Source: Tetragonia tetragonoides
Lineage: Eukaryota; Streptophyta; Magnoliopsida; Caryophyllales; Aizoaceae
Reading direction: 5' to 3'
Length of the DNA: 64,000 nt
Assembly (NCBI GenBank): GCA_038025085.1
Contig: CM076147.1
Location: 377,001 to 441,000 of the forward strand
Below the pieces are notes generated by a model. That model ran no database searches. It saw only the letters and a list, made by a program, of their open reading frames with translations, and had not been told where the DNA came from. The translations under genes and the position numbers were made by a program. This document shows positions 1-13,970 of this stretch, piece by piece (position 1 is the first letter of the stretch; each line of letters opens with the position of its first letter).

Positions 1-3000
1 GCAAGCATTTCGGGACTTACGAGAGGTACAGTTCATGCTCATGTTCACCAATTTGCAAACCCTAACCCTAATGATAAATCAACAAATTCTGACCCTCAAG
101 ACACTGTGGTTTTCTTTGATGCCGTTCCAACTGTTGGTGGTGGTACTACTACCAGTACTAGTGATGGAAATGGTGTCGAATGCGCGTCAATGCCATTGCC
201 ACCACCTGAGGCGGATCAAAATTTCATATCAGAAACTCAAAGGGCCGATGCCGCGGTTGATCAACTCGAAGCTGAAACCGCCACTGCCACTGCCACTGCC
301 ACTGCCACTGCCACCACCGCGTTGAACTTGAAGAGACGGAAGCCGAGGGAAAGGAAAGTGCCGTCCACGCCTTTCACCAGGGCTATGGGGTTAGTGCCCT
401 GCTCAGTGCTCCCCCCCTAATTTAATTACCATTTTTGAAATTATTTGTTTGAATTTTAACTGTTAAGATTAAGATGCTTGGGTGGGTTGGTATCGTATTG
501 CCTCTGAATGTGTAAAGTTCTATCTAATGCTTCTATTGGCTTTTGTATTTGGGTGGAGTTTCTTTCACTCAAAAGTCAAAATGAATAATCAGCATCATTT
601 GTCCAACCATGTCTATGACACTTGCCCTTTCTTTCTTTTACTGTACTGTATAGGTTTGCTAGTTTAGGAGCTGGTCTTGCCTGGGGAGGTGTCCAGGAAT
701 CTGCCAAGAGGCTTTTTTTCGGAAAACCTAATTCCGATGACAAGCAGTCTAGTGTTTCGCCATTTTTATCGGAAAGGAATGCAGAACGCTTGGCTCTTGC
801 ACTCTGTAGAATGCGTGGAGCAGCACTAAAAATAGGACAAATGTTGAGCATACAGGATGAATCTCTTGTACCTGCTCCGGTATTACCTTCATTATCTAAA
901 CCTCTTTTGTCACTGGCTGTATGCTTCCTTAATCATCATATCTATTTTGTATTTATGTACATTTTTTTCAGTTTTGTTCTTGTCATCAATCGCCAATCAA
1001 GATAACCTCAATACCCCGTTCCCATTATTGCTTTCAAAGATATCGAAACTGGCAAATGAGCTGTATCCTTTTTTACAGAATTCTTGAACTCTTAACTAGC
1101 TAAGCGGGTTTTTCTGGTTTCTCGTTTTCTCCTGAGCTGCTTTGGGATACAGTTACTTATCTAGCCTCTTTATGATCTAGTGGCTGGGAAGTTTAGGAGT
1201 TACTCTATGTCTTAAATCCAAAGAAATTGGGCTTATTTGATTTAGTTTCCTTGGAGGACTTCTTGTCCTCCTTTGCTGTAATTTGCTTTGCTAATTCATA
1301 GACTTAATTCATTCTTAAAAATATAGTAAAATTCTTACATGTTTGAGGTAGACATAGCCCCTCCTAGTGCAGCACAGGTATAAATATGAAATCCTAACTA
1401 CTCTCTGATTCCCACCACATTTCAAGTCAATATCACCACCTTGTAACTGTTGAAACCCAGCTCCTTCTTTTTGTCCCTTTTTATTTTATTTTTTTTTGAT
1501 GCATGAGGGATAACCAGGTTAATAGCTGACTGTTTTGTTGTGAAATGATTTATTATTTTTAATGTTTTTTTGGGTCCTTCAGTTTCTTGAGGTGACATTG
1601 TTTGAGCCCAGAAAAAGAGAAGCCTTCTGGTGGTAGCATAGTAGGAAAGGAGTGTACTTAGCTTTCCTGTAAGAAATAATTGCTCTAAAATTGGCCATCA
1701 CTAGTGCTGTCTGTGGTGTAATTGCTATTGTTTCTCAGAGTAGAAATGAATATTGCTAAGAGATCATCTAAGGTGTGGATTAGTGCTCAACTTTCCTTGC
1801 AGTTTCCAGGTGTCTTTCGTTGTAATGCCTATCATTGGAAATGGATTATATTAGGAATGTCTCAGTGCAACAATTAAATCATTTAGGTTCTGAGTAGTAT
1901 TAGGGTCCTTTTGCTTATATTTTAAAACTATTCATGGTAACTATGATTTGCAGAATTATTCATTCTTTTGTTGTTCATTCCATCACTATAAGTTGGGTAA
2001 GTGGCTCCTGTATGAAACTTGAGTGCTAGTACTTTATGTCTTTTTTCCTATTTTTTGTCTATTTTTTCTCTGTCACATATTTAACCAACTCCTTTAAGAA
2101 ACAATGAGCCCTAATCTTATTGTCTACTTCCTTTGCTAGATCTTGGCAGCTTTAGAAATTGTTCGTCAAGGCGCAGATGTGATGCCAAGGAGCCAACTTA
2201 ATCAAGTTTTGGATGCTGAATTAGGTCCCAACTGGTCTTCAAAGTTGAGCAGTTTTAATTATCAACCCATGGCAGCTGCTAGTATAGGCCAGGTGTTCAA
2301 TTTATTTGCAATGTACCATTTCTGCAGCTGTTATGGATCACTTTGTTATGACTAATCTCCATAACAGTAACAATTGGCCAAAAGATCACTTTGTGGGCAT
2401 GGTGCCTTTACCCCTTTCAATTGTTATTGGTATTGTTTCTTATAGGTGGAGACATATACCTAATTTGATGATATTGCCACCTGCTAAAGTGCTCTTCGAG
2501 AGATTAGTCCTCAGCCTTGAATTCTGCTATAGTAAGACCTTGCTTGAGTAGTCTTCACACCTCTTTGGTTTGTTCGTTTCCTGCTTCCCTTTGTTCTTTA
2601 CTAATCTTTCCTCACTTCCTTCTGCACCGTCCATTCTTCATCAGGAAGTTTGTGGCTTTTCTGCTGACTCTCATTGGCCATTGCTGCCATCTCCCTGTCT
2701 CTCTTAAGCTGGCAGTCTTCTTCTTTGCGGACATGCACTGCATTTATGTTTACTTCATATCTTCGCTTTGTGATAAATTGATAATGCTCCTTCAGCTGTG
2801 TTGGTAGATCAACTTTGAGGTTTGTTGATGCTTCCCTTCCATTGTCATTCGCTGGAGAAAACATCCTTGTTGTCTATTATCTATTTGCTGGCACCATTAA
2901 TGCAGGAGTTTTGTTTAACCATCCCTAAAGCGTTAAGGTGTTTGGTCATCATATCTGATGTTGATTTAGCTTATATCCTTAAGTACTGGTAAAAGATATA

Positions 3001-6000
3001 TAACCTAAGAAATCGGATGCAATTTTTTCTAGGTACACCAAGCTGTCACAAGGAATGATGTGCAAGTTGCGATGAAGATTCAGTACCCAGGAGTGGCAGA
3101 TAGCATTGAGAGTGATATTGAGAATGTGAAGTTGCTGTTAGATTATACAAACTTGATTCCCGAGGGACTTTACCTTGATCGAGCTATAAAGGTAACTAAG
3201 ACACGTGCATGATCTTTCTTACATAATTCAATTTTAGCTTCTTGCAAAGAACTTGTGCTGTATCTTACAGAAAAAAGAGTGAGCTTTTGAAGGTAAACAG
3301 ACTGACATTTCTTTATGCAAAAGAGTGCTTCTGTGCTTTATTAAAATGATAACTTGCGTGAAAAGTATAGTCCTGTCTATTAATGTGTCCTCTTCTGATA
3401 AGAGACAGAAACGCATTGAGGTTGGAGGAGATACGCCATAATCAATGAAGACGAGAAAATAACCTTATACAAGGTGCCAGGACTCAGGACTGAGTCTAAG
3501 TCACAAGCTTAAAAAAAAAAAAAAAAAAAATCTAATTCACATGCATTCTTTTCTTGGTTACCCGTGTAAGCAATTAGGTAGATATGGAAGTATGTACTGC
3601 ATATTTGGCTATCGACTAAGGGTTAGCATTAGAAATATCCAATATTCACCAGTCCTTATCTGAAGCAGCCTCTAAATTATACTTTTTCCATCCATGGAGG
3701 TGCATCTTATCTCTGTAATCAGTTCACCAAATATTGAATATGCCTATCCTATCTGAAGGAAATAAAACAGCATCTTTCTCTAAATAAATTTGTTTTTTGG
3801 TGAGCCACAAACATTGTCTTAAACTGTCTTGACCACTAAATTACTGCCCCCATTGTCTTGATTAAGGAGGATTAGCTTGGGGTGTTCATTGAGTTCCATG
3901 CTACGGGGGTTATTGGGAAGAGTATGAATTCTAATTTCATTACTCTTGTTCCGAAGAAGGACCGTTCCATTAGAGTGAGAGATTATAGACCCATTAGTCT
4001 GGCCACGAGCGTCTATAAGATTATTACCAAGGTAATTGTCCATTAGGATAGGAGCTGTTTTGTCTAGGACGATTTTGGTAGCACAAAGTGCCTTTGTAGA
4101 GGGGCGCCAGATTCTGGATGCTGCTTTGGTGGCTAACGAGGTGGTCGACGACGCCCGTCGTTCTGATTTTAGAGGGGTGATCTTCAAGTTGGATTTTGAG
4201 AAAGCTTATGATCGGGTTAGTTGGGGTTTTTTAGATTGAGTGATGGATAATAAGGGGTTTGGGGGTCGTTGCCGTAGGTGGATTAGGGGTTGTCTTTCTA
4301 ACGCCATTTTTTCAGTTTTGGTTAATGGAGCCCCTAGGGATTGGTTTACTTCCTCTCGTGGTCTTAGGCAGGGCGACCCTCTTTCTCCTTTTCTCTTCAC
4401 CTTGGTTGTCGATGTCCTTGGTAGGATGCTGGATAGGGGTGTTGAGCGGGGGTTAGTGGAGGGTTTCAGGGTTGGCAAGGAAGAGGGTTCCTATCTCTCA
4501 TCTTTAGTTCGCCGATGATACTATTTTGTTTCTGGCAGCGGAGGTTGAGGAGTTCAAGAGCGTTCTCACTCTCATGCAGGTTGGGATGCGTGTTAATCTT
4601 GCTAATAAGTGTAGTTTAGCGGGGGTTAATGTGGAGGAGGGTTTTCTTGGTACTTTGTCGAGTCTAGCAAGGTGTCAGGTGCAACAGTGGTCTCTCACCT
4701 ACTTGGGGCCGTCTCTTGGGGGTAATCCTCGGTCGGTTTCCTTTTGGGAACCAATTGTCTCTAGAGTGGCCAAGCGACTTGACAGTTGGAAGGGGTGTAT
4801 TTCTCTTTGGGGGGGGAGGATCACGATTTTGCAGTCTTGCCTTGCTAGTATTCCTCTGTACTATCTTTCTCTTTTCAAGATCCCCATTAGTGTGGCTAAT
4901 AGGATCGAGCGTATGATGCGGGATTTCTTGTGGTTAGGGGCGGATGGGGGTAGGAGAGAGCACCTTGTTAGTTGGGACCATGTATGTACTGGGTTTCGGC
5001 AGGTTGGTGTCTAAGAACATCTCGCTAGTGGGTAATTGGTTGTGGCGTTTCCCTTTGGAGCCCGAGTCCCCATGGCACCGAGTAATCAGGAGCAACAGAA
5101 GGGATGGGACGCCCGAACTGGTACGACAACTTCCCATGCTGGCCCGTGGAAGTTTATCTCTCAGGTATCTCCTTTTTCCTTTCCCCTGGTTAGATTTCAT
5201 GTGGGTAATGGACATCGGGTAAAGTTCTGAGAGGATGTGTGGAAGGGGGATTCCACTTTTTCTTCCACATATCCTCGGGTTTATCAGTTGTCTACGCTCC
5301 ATGAGGCACCAATTTCGGAATTCTACTCCGATGTGGGTGGCTCTTGGGACCTACACTTGCTCTTGGGACCTACACTTACGCCGAGCTGCCCATGATCGTG
5401 AGATGGAGGAACTTGTTTCCCTCCTGGGTGTCCTAAACACTACTCATCTCGTCCCTATGGGCGATTCTCGGACTTGGGAAGGAGACTCCTCTGGGGTTTT
5501 CTCCTGCAAGTCTTTCCTGCATCGGCTTAGTCTCCATTCTCAATTTCCCCATTTCCCTCTTGCTACATATATTTGGAAGTCTAAGGTTCCTCTGAAGGTG
5601 CGCGCCTTCGTGTGGACTTTGGGGTTGGACAGGGTGAATACGCATGACATGTTGCAGCGCGGAGGCCTGGTTGGTGTATGTCGCCAGGTGTGTGTGTTAT
5701 GTGCCATCATGACTGTGAGGATGGCTTGCATCTGTTTGTGTTGTGTGAGTTTGCTAGGATTTTGTGGGAAAGATTGACTGGGGGAGAGCCTTTTGCTAGC
5801 CCCGCTACAGTGGGTTTGTGGCTGGAGGGAGAGGGAGAGAGGGGAATTTGTGGCAGAGGTGTGCTTGTATGGCTATTTTGTGGTGTATTTGGCTTAGAGC
5901 GCAACTCGAGAGTCTTCTCCGCTTTTGGAAAGACCGGCGATTATGTTTGGGATCATATTGTTTATTTAACATCACTTTGGGCGAAGGCAGCTGGGGCCTT

Positions 6001-9000
6001 TAAAGGTGTTCCACTTACCTTTGTTTAACTTCATTGGGGGGAGTTGTAGATAGTTTTTTGTATTCATTTGAGGACTTCTTGACCTCCCCCTTTTGTATTC
6101 TTTCTATTCATTGATTAATAAAAAATTTTCTTATCTAAAATAAATAAATAAATAAAGGCAAGTAATTACAGCCTATGAGGTCAAGCAGTCCTCCATGAAA
6201 AAACTAATTACAGATCATTCCAGTGCCGCCAAAGGTGTGTGACAGTATAAGTCCTAAATCCACCGGCAGCCTTAACCCACAAAGAGGCTAATAGGTCACC
6301 TTATCCCACAACATGTCAACAGACAGGGAGGTGCCAGAAAAGACATGCGCATTCCTTTTTTTAGATAACATTGGTGTTCAAAGCTTTGCTTGACTAATCC
6401 CATGGACCCTGAAGTTGACGACCAGGAAAACCTCCAGTGGCCCTGACGGGACTCGAACCTGGGACCTCTGGAAGACTTGTCAGAGGTCTTACCAGCTGAG
6501 CTACCCCCTCAGGGTTAGACACGCGCATTCCTTTCCGGCCAGATACACCAAAATATTGCAAAACAGCATTTCTCCACACCAACTTTCTCTCATTACGCCC
6601 CCGGGAACTTACAAAACACATTTGCAGGAAGTCCAAAACAGTTGCCGGGCTCACCCAAACCTCATCTAACAACTTGAACCAAAGGTTCTGAGCAACCTCA
6701 CACCAAAAAAAAAGAAATATGAGCAGAAGACTCACTGCTTGCCCGACGGAGCACACACGTATCCAGGAGACAATGCTGTATTTGGCCTCCTTGGCTTGGC
6801 GCAAGTCATTAGTATTAAGCCTGTCCAACACCATCATCCACACAAATGCCTTTACCTTATGTGGCACCTTCGCCTTCCACAGACACTTTGCAATAGGGAA
6901 CCTTGTGTGCTGTGAGGGTAGGCTCAACTGTTGCAGGGAAGAACTACATGAGAACTCCACAGAAGGGTCACCTATCCACTTCCTAGAATCATCACCATCC
7001 AGAGTAGCACTGACTTCAAGTACCCAAGGAGAGAAGTAAGGTCCTCCATCTCCCACTCTTGCGCAGGTCTCCTCAAGTGTAAATCCCATGAATCTGTCAA
7101 GGCTGAATAAAACTTAGAAACAGCAGCATCATGCAGCATTGATAAGTGAAACAGTCTTAAGAAACCTCTCACACAAAGGCTGTCCATCCCCCCACCTATC
7201 CTCCCAGAATTAACCCGCCTCCCATTTCCAAGCTGTAGCCTTATCGAAGGAAGAAAAATAAGAAGAGACTTGTGACACAATTTTCCAAGAGCACTCATGC
7301 CTAACACCAGGGGCAACTTGCGCATCCCAACCATTCGGTTGCATACCATACTTGCTCGAATGACTCTATGCCATAAAGCCTCCGTCTCCATTTGTGAGTT
7401 GCGGTGCACCAATCAGAAAGCTTTTGTGTTCAAAATTTTGAATCTGTTTCTGTCCTGCTGAACTCTCCTCTTTTGGTCTGTTGTAATTTGGTTACTTTTG
7501 TTTGTCTTTGTTTTTATTTTTATTTTATGATGATTTGAAATTTAAGGGATGTTTGTTTGGGGGTAATGATTAAGGGGGTAATGGAATGAATTTAAAGGCT
7601 AAAATGGGAGGTATGTGAGGTAGTGGGGTTAGATTTTGTGAGAAGGAGGGTAATGATTACCCCCAATTGGGGATATAGATTCCATTACCCCATTAATCAT
7701 TACCCCCAACCAAACGGCCCCTAATATGGGCTTTGGGGGTAAACTTAGGTGAGTTTTTTTGTAGAAACTAGCCTCCACCTCAAATCTTGACCATCCCTTA
7801 ACTTGCTGAGCATTAGTCGAAGCTGTACAGAAAACTGTCATCAGAATACTGATCGTGCTTTTGACCCCTTTATGCTGCTGCTTTGATGGATATCTAACTC
7901 TGTAGTTCTGTACTTTAGTTCTGGAAGCAATCGCAACATTGATTCTTCTCTCTAACTAGAGAAGTAGCAACTTTCGCTTCTACAGGAGAGCAGCACAAGA
8001 AACCATCAATCAGAAATCTCGCTGTATGTTTGACACTTCATTAATATATTCTCTCTTTATCAAAAAAAACTATCAAGTTTTCGGCTTGCCGTGGCTCTAA
8101 ATATAGACAGAACTTTGTCCTAAATATGGAAATGAGTTAGGGATATGCTACTCAAGTACTCATAAATTCTAGTTTCTGAATTTTATGTATATAATAAAAT
8201 ATAATTAAAAAGTCAAAATTCCTAAATTTTTTTGGGGTTAATAAAATAAAAATTCCAAAGTAAAATTCCTAAATTTTATGTATTTTGTGTGGACTTTGGC
8301 ATTGGGGAGAGTAAATATGAATGAGGTGCTGCAAAGGAGGAGGCCAGGGATGGCTATTTCACCAGATATTTGTATGCTTTGTCACACTACTAATGAGACA
8401 TCTGCGCATATCTTTCTTTGTCGTGTGATGGCGCGGCAACTTTGGTTTAAACTCTTCGAAGTCTTGGGTGAATTTTGGGTGTGCCTGTCAACTGTTTTTA
8501 AATTTCTGCAGACTCGTTTTGTTGGTTTTGGGAGGAACAAGGGGATGAAGCTACTATGGCGCAACACTCTTTTTGCAATTTTGTGGAGTTTATGGCTGCA
8601 GATATCTCAAGTTTTGGTGTCACTTGATCTTCTTTTGGACCGGGTTACCTATTTAGCTACATTATGGGGCAAGGCGGGCGGGGGTCGGGGGGGGGGGGGC
8701 TTTTAGTATCTACACTACCTCGGATGTTCAAAGAAATTGGGCCATTCTAGCCTACCGGTAATCGTATCTTTTAGAATATGGGTGCAATAGGAAGGAAAAG
8801 AATAATTCATCACATGAAGCACTCATCTTCCATAAAAATCCACCAACTATGTTGCATTGAAATTACATATCAAAGGATGATTTGAGTCAGTCTCTATGGT
8901 TGTCTGCTTATAACAGAACACCCCCCCCCCCCACACTTTATTTGGTAAGTAAAAGCCCCTTTTTTTGTTGATAGCTTTTACAAGGAAAACCCTTATAACC

Positions 9001-12000
9001 AAATACTATCATTGAACACACCTTACCTTGCTAATCACTTGAGTAGCACTACCACTACTATAAACCTCGGTAACAAACCCATTTTTATGGGATAGATTGC
9101 TTTGTGGGGAGAGTGTTGTGTGCCCATCCACGGTGGGCGGATTCTTACAATTACGATTTGTTGTTGTAGGAGTAAGGAGGGGAGATTGTTATGGCGATGT
9201 GCTTGTATGGCGTTACTTTGGTGCGTTTGGTTGGAGAGGAACGCCAGGATATTTTCCGAGACTGAGAAGACAATTGATTATGTTTGGGATCATGTAGTCT
9301 ATTTGGCTTCTCTTTGGGCTAAGGCGCCGGGGGCCTTTAAGGGTGTCCCGCTGACCCGCCATTGGCGTGATGTGTAGATAGTTCTTTCTTTTATACTGAG
9401 GATACCTTATCCTCCACCTTTTTGTATTATTTACCACTTGATTAATAAAATTTTCTCTTATCTAAAAAAACAAACCCATTTTTAGTTAGAGAAAAACTTG
9501 TCTGCCAAAGACGAAAATCAAGTCCGAAAACACCCTAAAATTACTTCCACTGCACAATCATATAATCACTTTCATAGCCTCTTCTTCTCTCAAATCAGCA
9601 AAGAGCATGGGTTTTGGCGCATCATAGCTGAAGAAATTACTCAAAATCCAAGGACCAAGCTTTAATTCTCCTTCCTCCATCTTCAGCCATCATCATCTTA
9701 TAATGATTATTTATCAAAGAGGCACATGCTAGTCGATAATAAGAAATGGAAGGGACTGAAGAAAAGAGAGAGGAACAGTATTTGTTTTGAAAGAAAGACA
9801 GTGAAGATTGCAAGATAGAGAGCGTGTGTGCATTTCCCAATGAAAAAAATAGTTCTAAATTCAACGCCGGTTGGTTTCACACTTTCGCAGAAGTTGTTCA
9901 CGTGTGCATGGGTAACTTTTGGGAAATATTTCCATTTCCCATTTTGTCCTCTATTTTTTAGGATTCTTTACTTGGGGTTAGTAACTTAGTATGAATGCAA
10001 AGTAATTTTGAATAAAGAGTATGGGTGCAATTGAGATAACGTAACACTTTCCACCTTCAACTCTAACATCACGCACACTAAATCTTGAAATAAAATGGGT
10101 TTAGTCAACCCCATATTGTTATACGTGGGTCCGCCCCTGCTCCTGAGCTGTTTCTACAGCAATATTAGTATAAATTTTTTCTTATCTAAAAAAATAATAT
10201 CAGAATGATAGTTTGCTTTAGGAATTTAACTTACCATTGGTATTAGTTATCTTATGGTTGACAAAGTTGTTATACAATATTTATCCTATGTTTCATGGAG
10301 AACCTAAGCATGTAACATTTAATTATTAGTAAAATATCCACCATACTATGCAAATCTCGAAACTGACAGGTGATCTATTATTTCAGATGGCTGTTTGTCA
10401 CCTTTAATCCCCGAAAATAACGGTGGAAAAAAATTGACCAAAGGATAAAGGACTTGGAGCTACCTATTTTCTCATTATCTTGTTCATTTCTTGCAGGTTG
10501 CTAAAGAGGAGCTATCACTTGAGTGTGACTACGAGTTAGAAGCAAGGAACCAAAAACAGTTTAGGAACCTCATCTCTGACAAACAGGGGTTTTATGTACC
10601 TTTGGTTGTGGAAGAGTTATCGAGCAAAAAAGTTTTAACAACTGAACTTATCTCAGGTATTTGCTTTCTTCTTCTGAGTGCATATTTGTTTTTTTTAGAT
10701 AATAAAAACTTAATGAGGTTGAGAGAAAGAATACAAAATAACTGGTTACCCGTCGAAATAGCTCTTCTGAGTGCATAATTGTTGTGGTGGTGAACTTCAG
10801 TAATAGTTTTTGCTTGCTGAATTTATGATGAAATCTTACTTTATGTTATTATGTGTGTGTTTGGGAATACCCTGAAGTAGCTTATCAGTTGTGGGCCCAA
10901 TAGCTTTTTTTTAGATGCTATCCTCACAAGCATAAAGAATTAAGCTCCTAGACCCACATCTTATAAGCTTACCCAAACATAGCCTATGACTGCCTTGATT
11001 GCGGTATCTACAATTTTCCCCCTTCCCCAGAATTGACAACCATATGCAATGCATCCTAATTTTCTTTTGTGGATAGCCTCTCTACTTGGCAACTAGCTAG
11101 GGGATAGGGTGCATACATCTTGACCTCCCAGGCCTGACCCTCCGGGGGATTCTTACTGGATATTGTTTATGCAATGCGTGCTACTCTTCAGGGTGTTTTC
11201 CCTTGAGATTCCTAGAGACTGTGCTAGGTAGTACATGTGTTGAAGCGCTTAACTCAAATATCAGTTGGGTCTGGGGACCTATTAAGGTTTGATCTGTACC
11301 CATATCTTTTTCATATTAGGGAAAAACAATTTTACTGCTGAAAGGGGCACATACTAAATTGAGGAGAATATTTCAAAAGACCTATAAACTTTGATACCCT
11401 TCAAGAAAGCCTGCCCATAGCTCATGTCTCTAGTAGTCTAGTTTTTAGTAGATTTAGTACCCATTCTTCATTTTCAGATTTTTTTGTAGGATTAGGAATT
11501 CGATTCGAAAGAGCTTGACCCTATTGATCTGTCTCGCTATTACACAAGGTGACTCTAAACACAAGCTGAGGAGCCCATCACCTCTTGCCCCTCTCTCCCC
11601 TTGAGTTCTAGAATCTTTTTTTTAGATAAGAATTTTTTTTATTAATCAATCAATGAAAGAATACAACAAAGGGGGAGGACAAGAAGTCCTTAAATGGAAC
11701 CTTGAGTTCTAGAATCTTGGTTTCCCTACTTAGAGTTCTCAAAATGCTTAGAAATTGACCGGCCAAATGGTCCTTGTGGAGTAGGCTATTTGGTGTGCTT
11801 TGTGAAACTTGTGTTTGCCCGTCAACAGTCCTGCAGTTCTTTCAGATTCGGTACATTGGTTTTGGGAGAGGAAAGGAGATGGCGAGGTTGTGGCGCAATG
11901 TCCTCCTGAGTGTTGTACTGTTGTATGGGTGTTATGGCTTGAGAGCAATGCACGGATTTTTTCTGGTTCCTCGCTTCCTCCTGAGCTGCTTTAGGATAGA

Positions 12001-13934
12001 GTACCTATTTAGCCTCTTTATGGTCTATTGCAGCTGGGTGTTAATTTTTTTTTTTCTCTTTTCTTTTCTTTTCTTTTCTTTTTCTTTGGGGTTTACTATG
12101 CCTGCCCTTCCGGAAGGTCATGCTTTTTCTTGGACTTGAATGCTTGATAGAGTTAACACCAACAATATAAGGTAGAGGCACTCGATAAGGTGACCGAGTA
12201 TTTGTGTGTTGTGCTATTAGGACAGTGAGGCGAATTTTTTGTAGATAAGAGAGAATTTTATTAATCAAATAGTGAAAGAATACAATGGTGAGGATAAGGT
12301 ATCCTCAAAGAACAAAAATAAAGTATCTACAAATCACGCTAATACAGTTGAAAGACCGTAAGTGACACCCCCTTAAAGGCACCAGCTGCTTTGCCCAAAT
12401 GGAGGCCAAATAAATCCTCTCCCGCACCAGCGAACACCCTCGAGTTCCTCTCTAACCAAGTGCACCAAAGAAGAGCTACACAGGCGCACCGCCACAAAAA
12501 TCCTGCTCTCCTTCCCCCTCCTCATGGCAGAAAATCGCAACTGAGGACAGTGAGGCGAAATAGCACTTATTTCTACATTGTACGTGCACGTTGAGGATCT
12601 AGGTGATGCTTTTCGAGTTAATCGAGAAGAGATAGTTTTGTGCTCTGAATTTGGGCATAATCTAAGCTAGCTATAGGTGTTTTAGGCCTCAGGAGGAGGC
12701 AATGGTCCTATGGAGATGTGTCATTTGGTCTGTGTGGATGGAGCATATCTGCATATCTAGCTGATTTTTGGGATAAATCCTTGCCGAATAAGCATTGGGC
12801 TGGGATCAACCGATGTATTGACATTGCATTGGGTGTTTGCTCATGGAGTCTCCGTGGTGTTTCAAAGGGATTGGGATTTGGGTGCTTGCTTGTATGGCTT
12901 TACTTTGGTGTATTTGGTTGGAGAGAAATTCTAGGATTTTTTCGGGACTGAGAAAACTATTGATTATGTTTGGGATCACATAGTTTACTTGGCTTCTCTT
13001 TGGGCTAAGGCGTCGGGGGCCTTTAAGGGTATTCCATTGACTTTAGTTCAACGCCATTGGCGTGATGTGTAAATAGTTTTCTTTTTATACTGAGAATACC
13101 TTATCCTCCACATTTTTGTATTCTTTACCATTTGATTAATAAAATTTTCTCTTATCTAAAAAAACTTATTCACTAGCTTGGCGGGGGAATCTTTCATTTG
13201 TCCCACCACTATCACTCAGCTCATCCAGGCTCGAACTCTTGGCCTAGGTAGGGGTAAGGAGAACAAAGATGTTGTGGAGATGTGCGTTCTTTGCTATCTT
13301 TTGGTGTGTTTGGTTGGAACGTAACTCCCAAACGTTTGATGGGGTCCGTAAGCCTCCTGCCCGTGTTTGGGACCGGGCAGTGTATTTGGCTTCTCTCTTC
13401 TCTCTGGGCCAAGGCTTCGGGGGCTTTTAGAGGGGTGCCTCTCACTGATGTACAACGTCACTGTGGCGATCTGTAAAGTAGTTTTTCTTTAGCCTTTTCT
13501 TTTGAGGACTAGTTGTCCTCTTGGTTGTAATGCTTACTATCTTCGGTGGAAATACAACTTTTCTTTATCAAAAAAAAACTTATTGACTAGTTTGTTCAGG
13601 GTAATACTAAACTGATGCAGTATTAATAATTAAGGACACTTGCTTTGCTATCGAAAAAACAAATTTCCTTATAGCGTAAGCATTTGCATCTACTTGAACT
13701 CTTGAAGGCTTACCTCCTTATCTTGTTTTAGTGAATTCCCTTTTGTTGTTGTTTCTCTTGGCAATTTTTTCATCGTTCTCTATTCATATTTCATTGAGGG
13801 TACATGATTGATACATTTGCAGGAATCTCCATCGATAAAGTGGCATCACTAGATCAGGAGAGTCGTAATTATGTTGGCAAGAAATTGCTAGAGCTTACTT
13901 TGATGGAGTTGTTTGTCTTCCGTTTCATGCAGGT

Positions 13935-13970
<36 letters not shown>

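Noticed and set aside
57..72. Telomere-like AACCCTAACCCTAA
   Set aside because: Only two units, and it is coding sequence of ABC1 exon 1 (Asn-Pro-Asn-Pro).
6440..6516. Functional tRNA gene on the minus strand
   Set aside because: The cloverleaf is partly preserved, but it continues into a SINE body with an A-tail and is bounded by target duplications inside a LINE.
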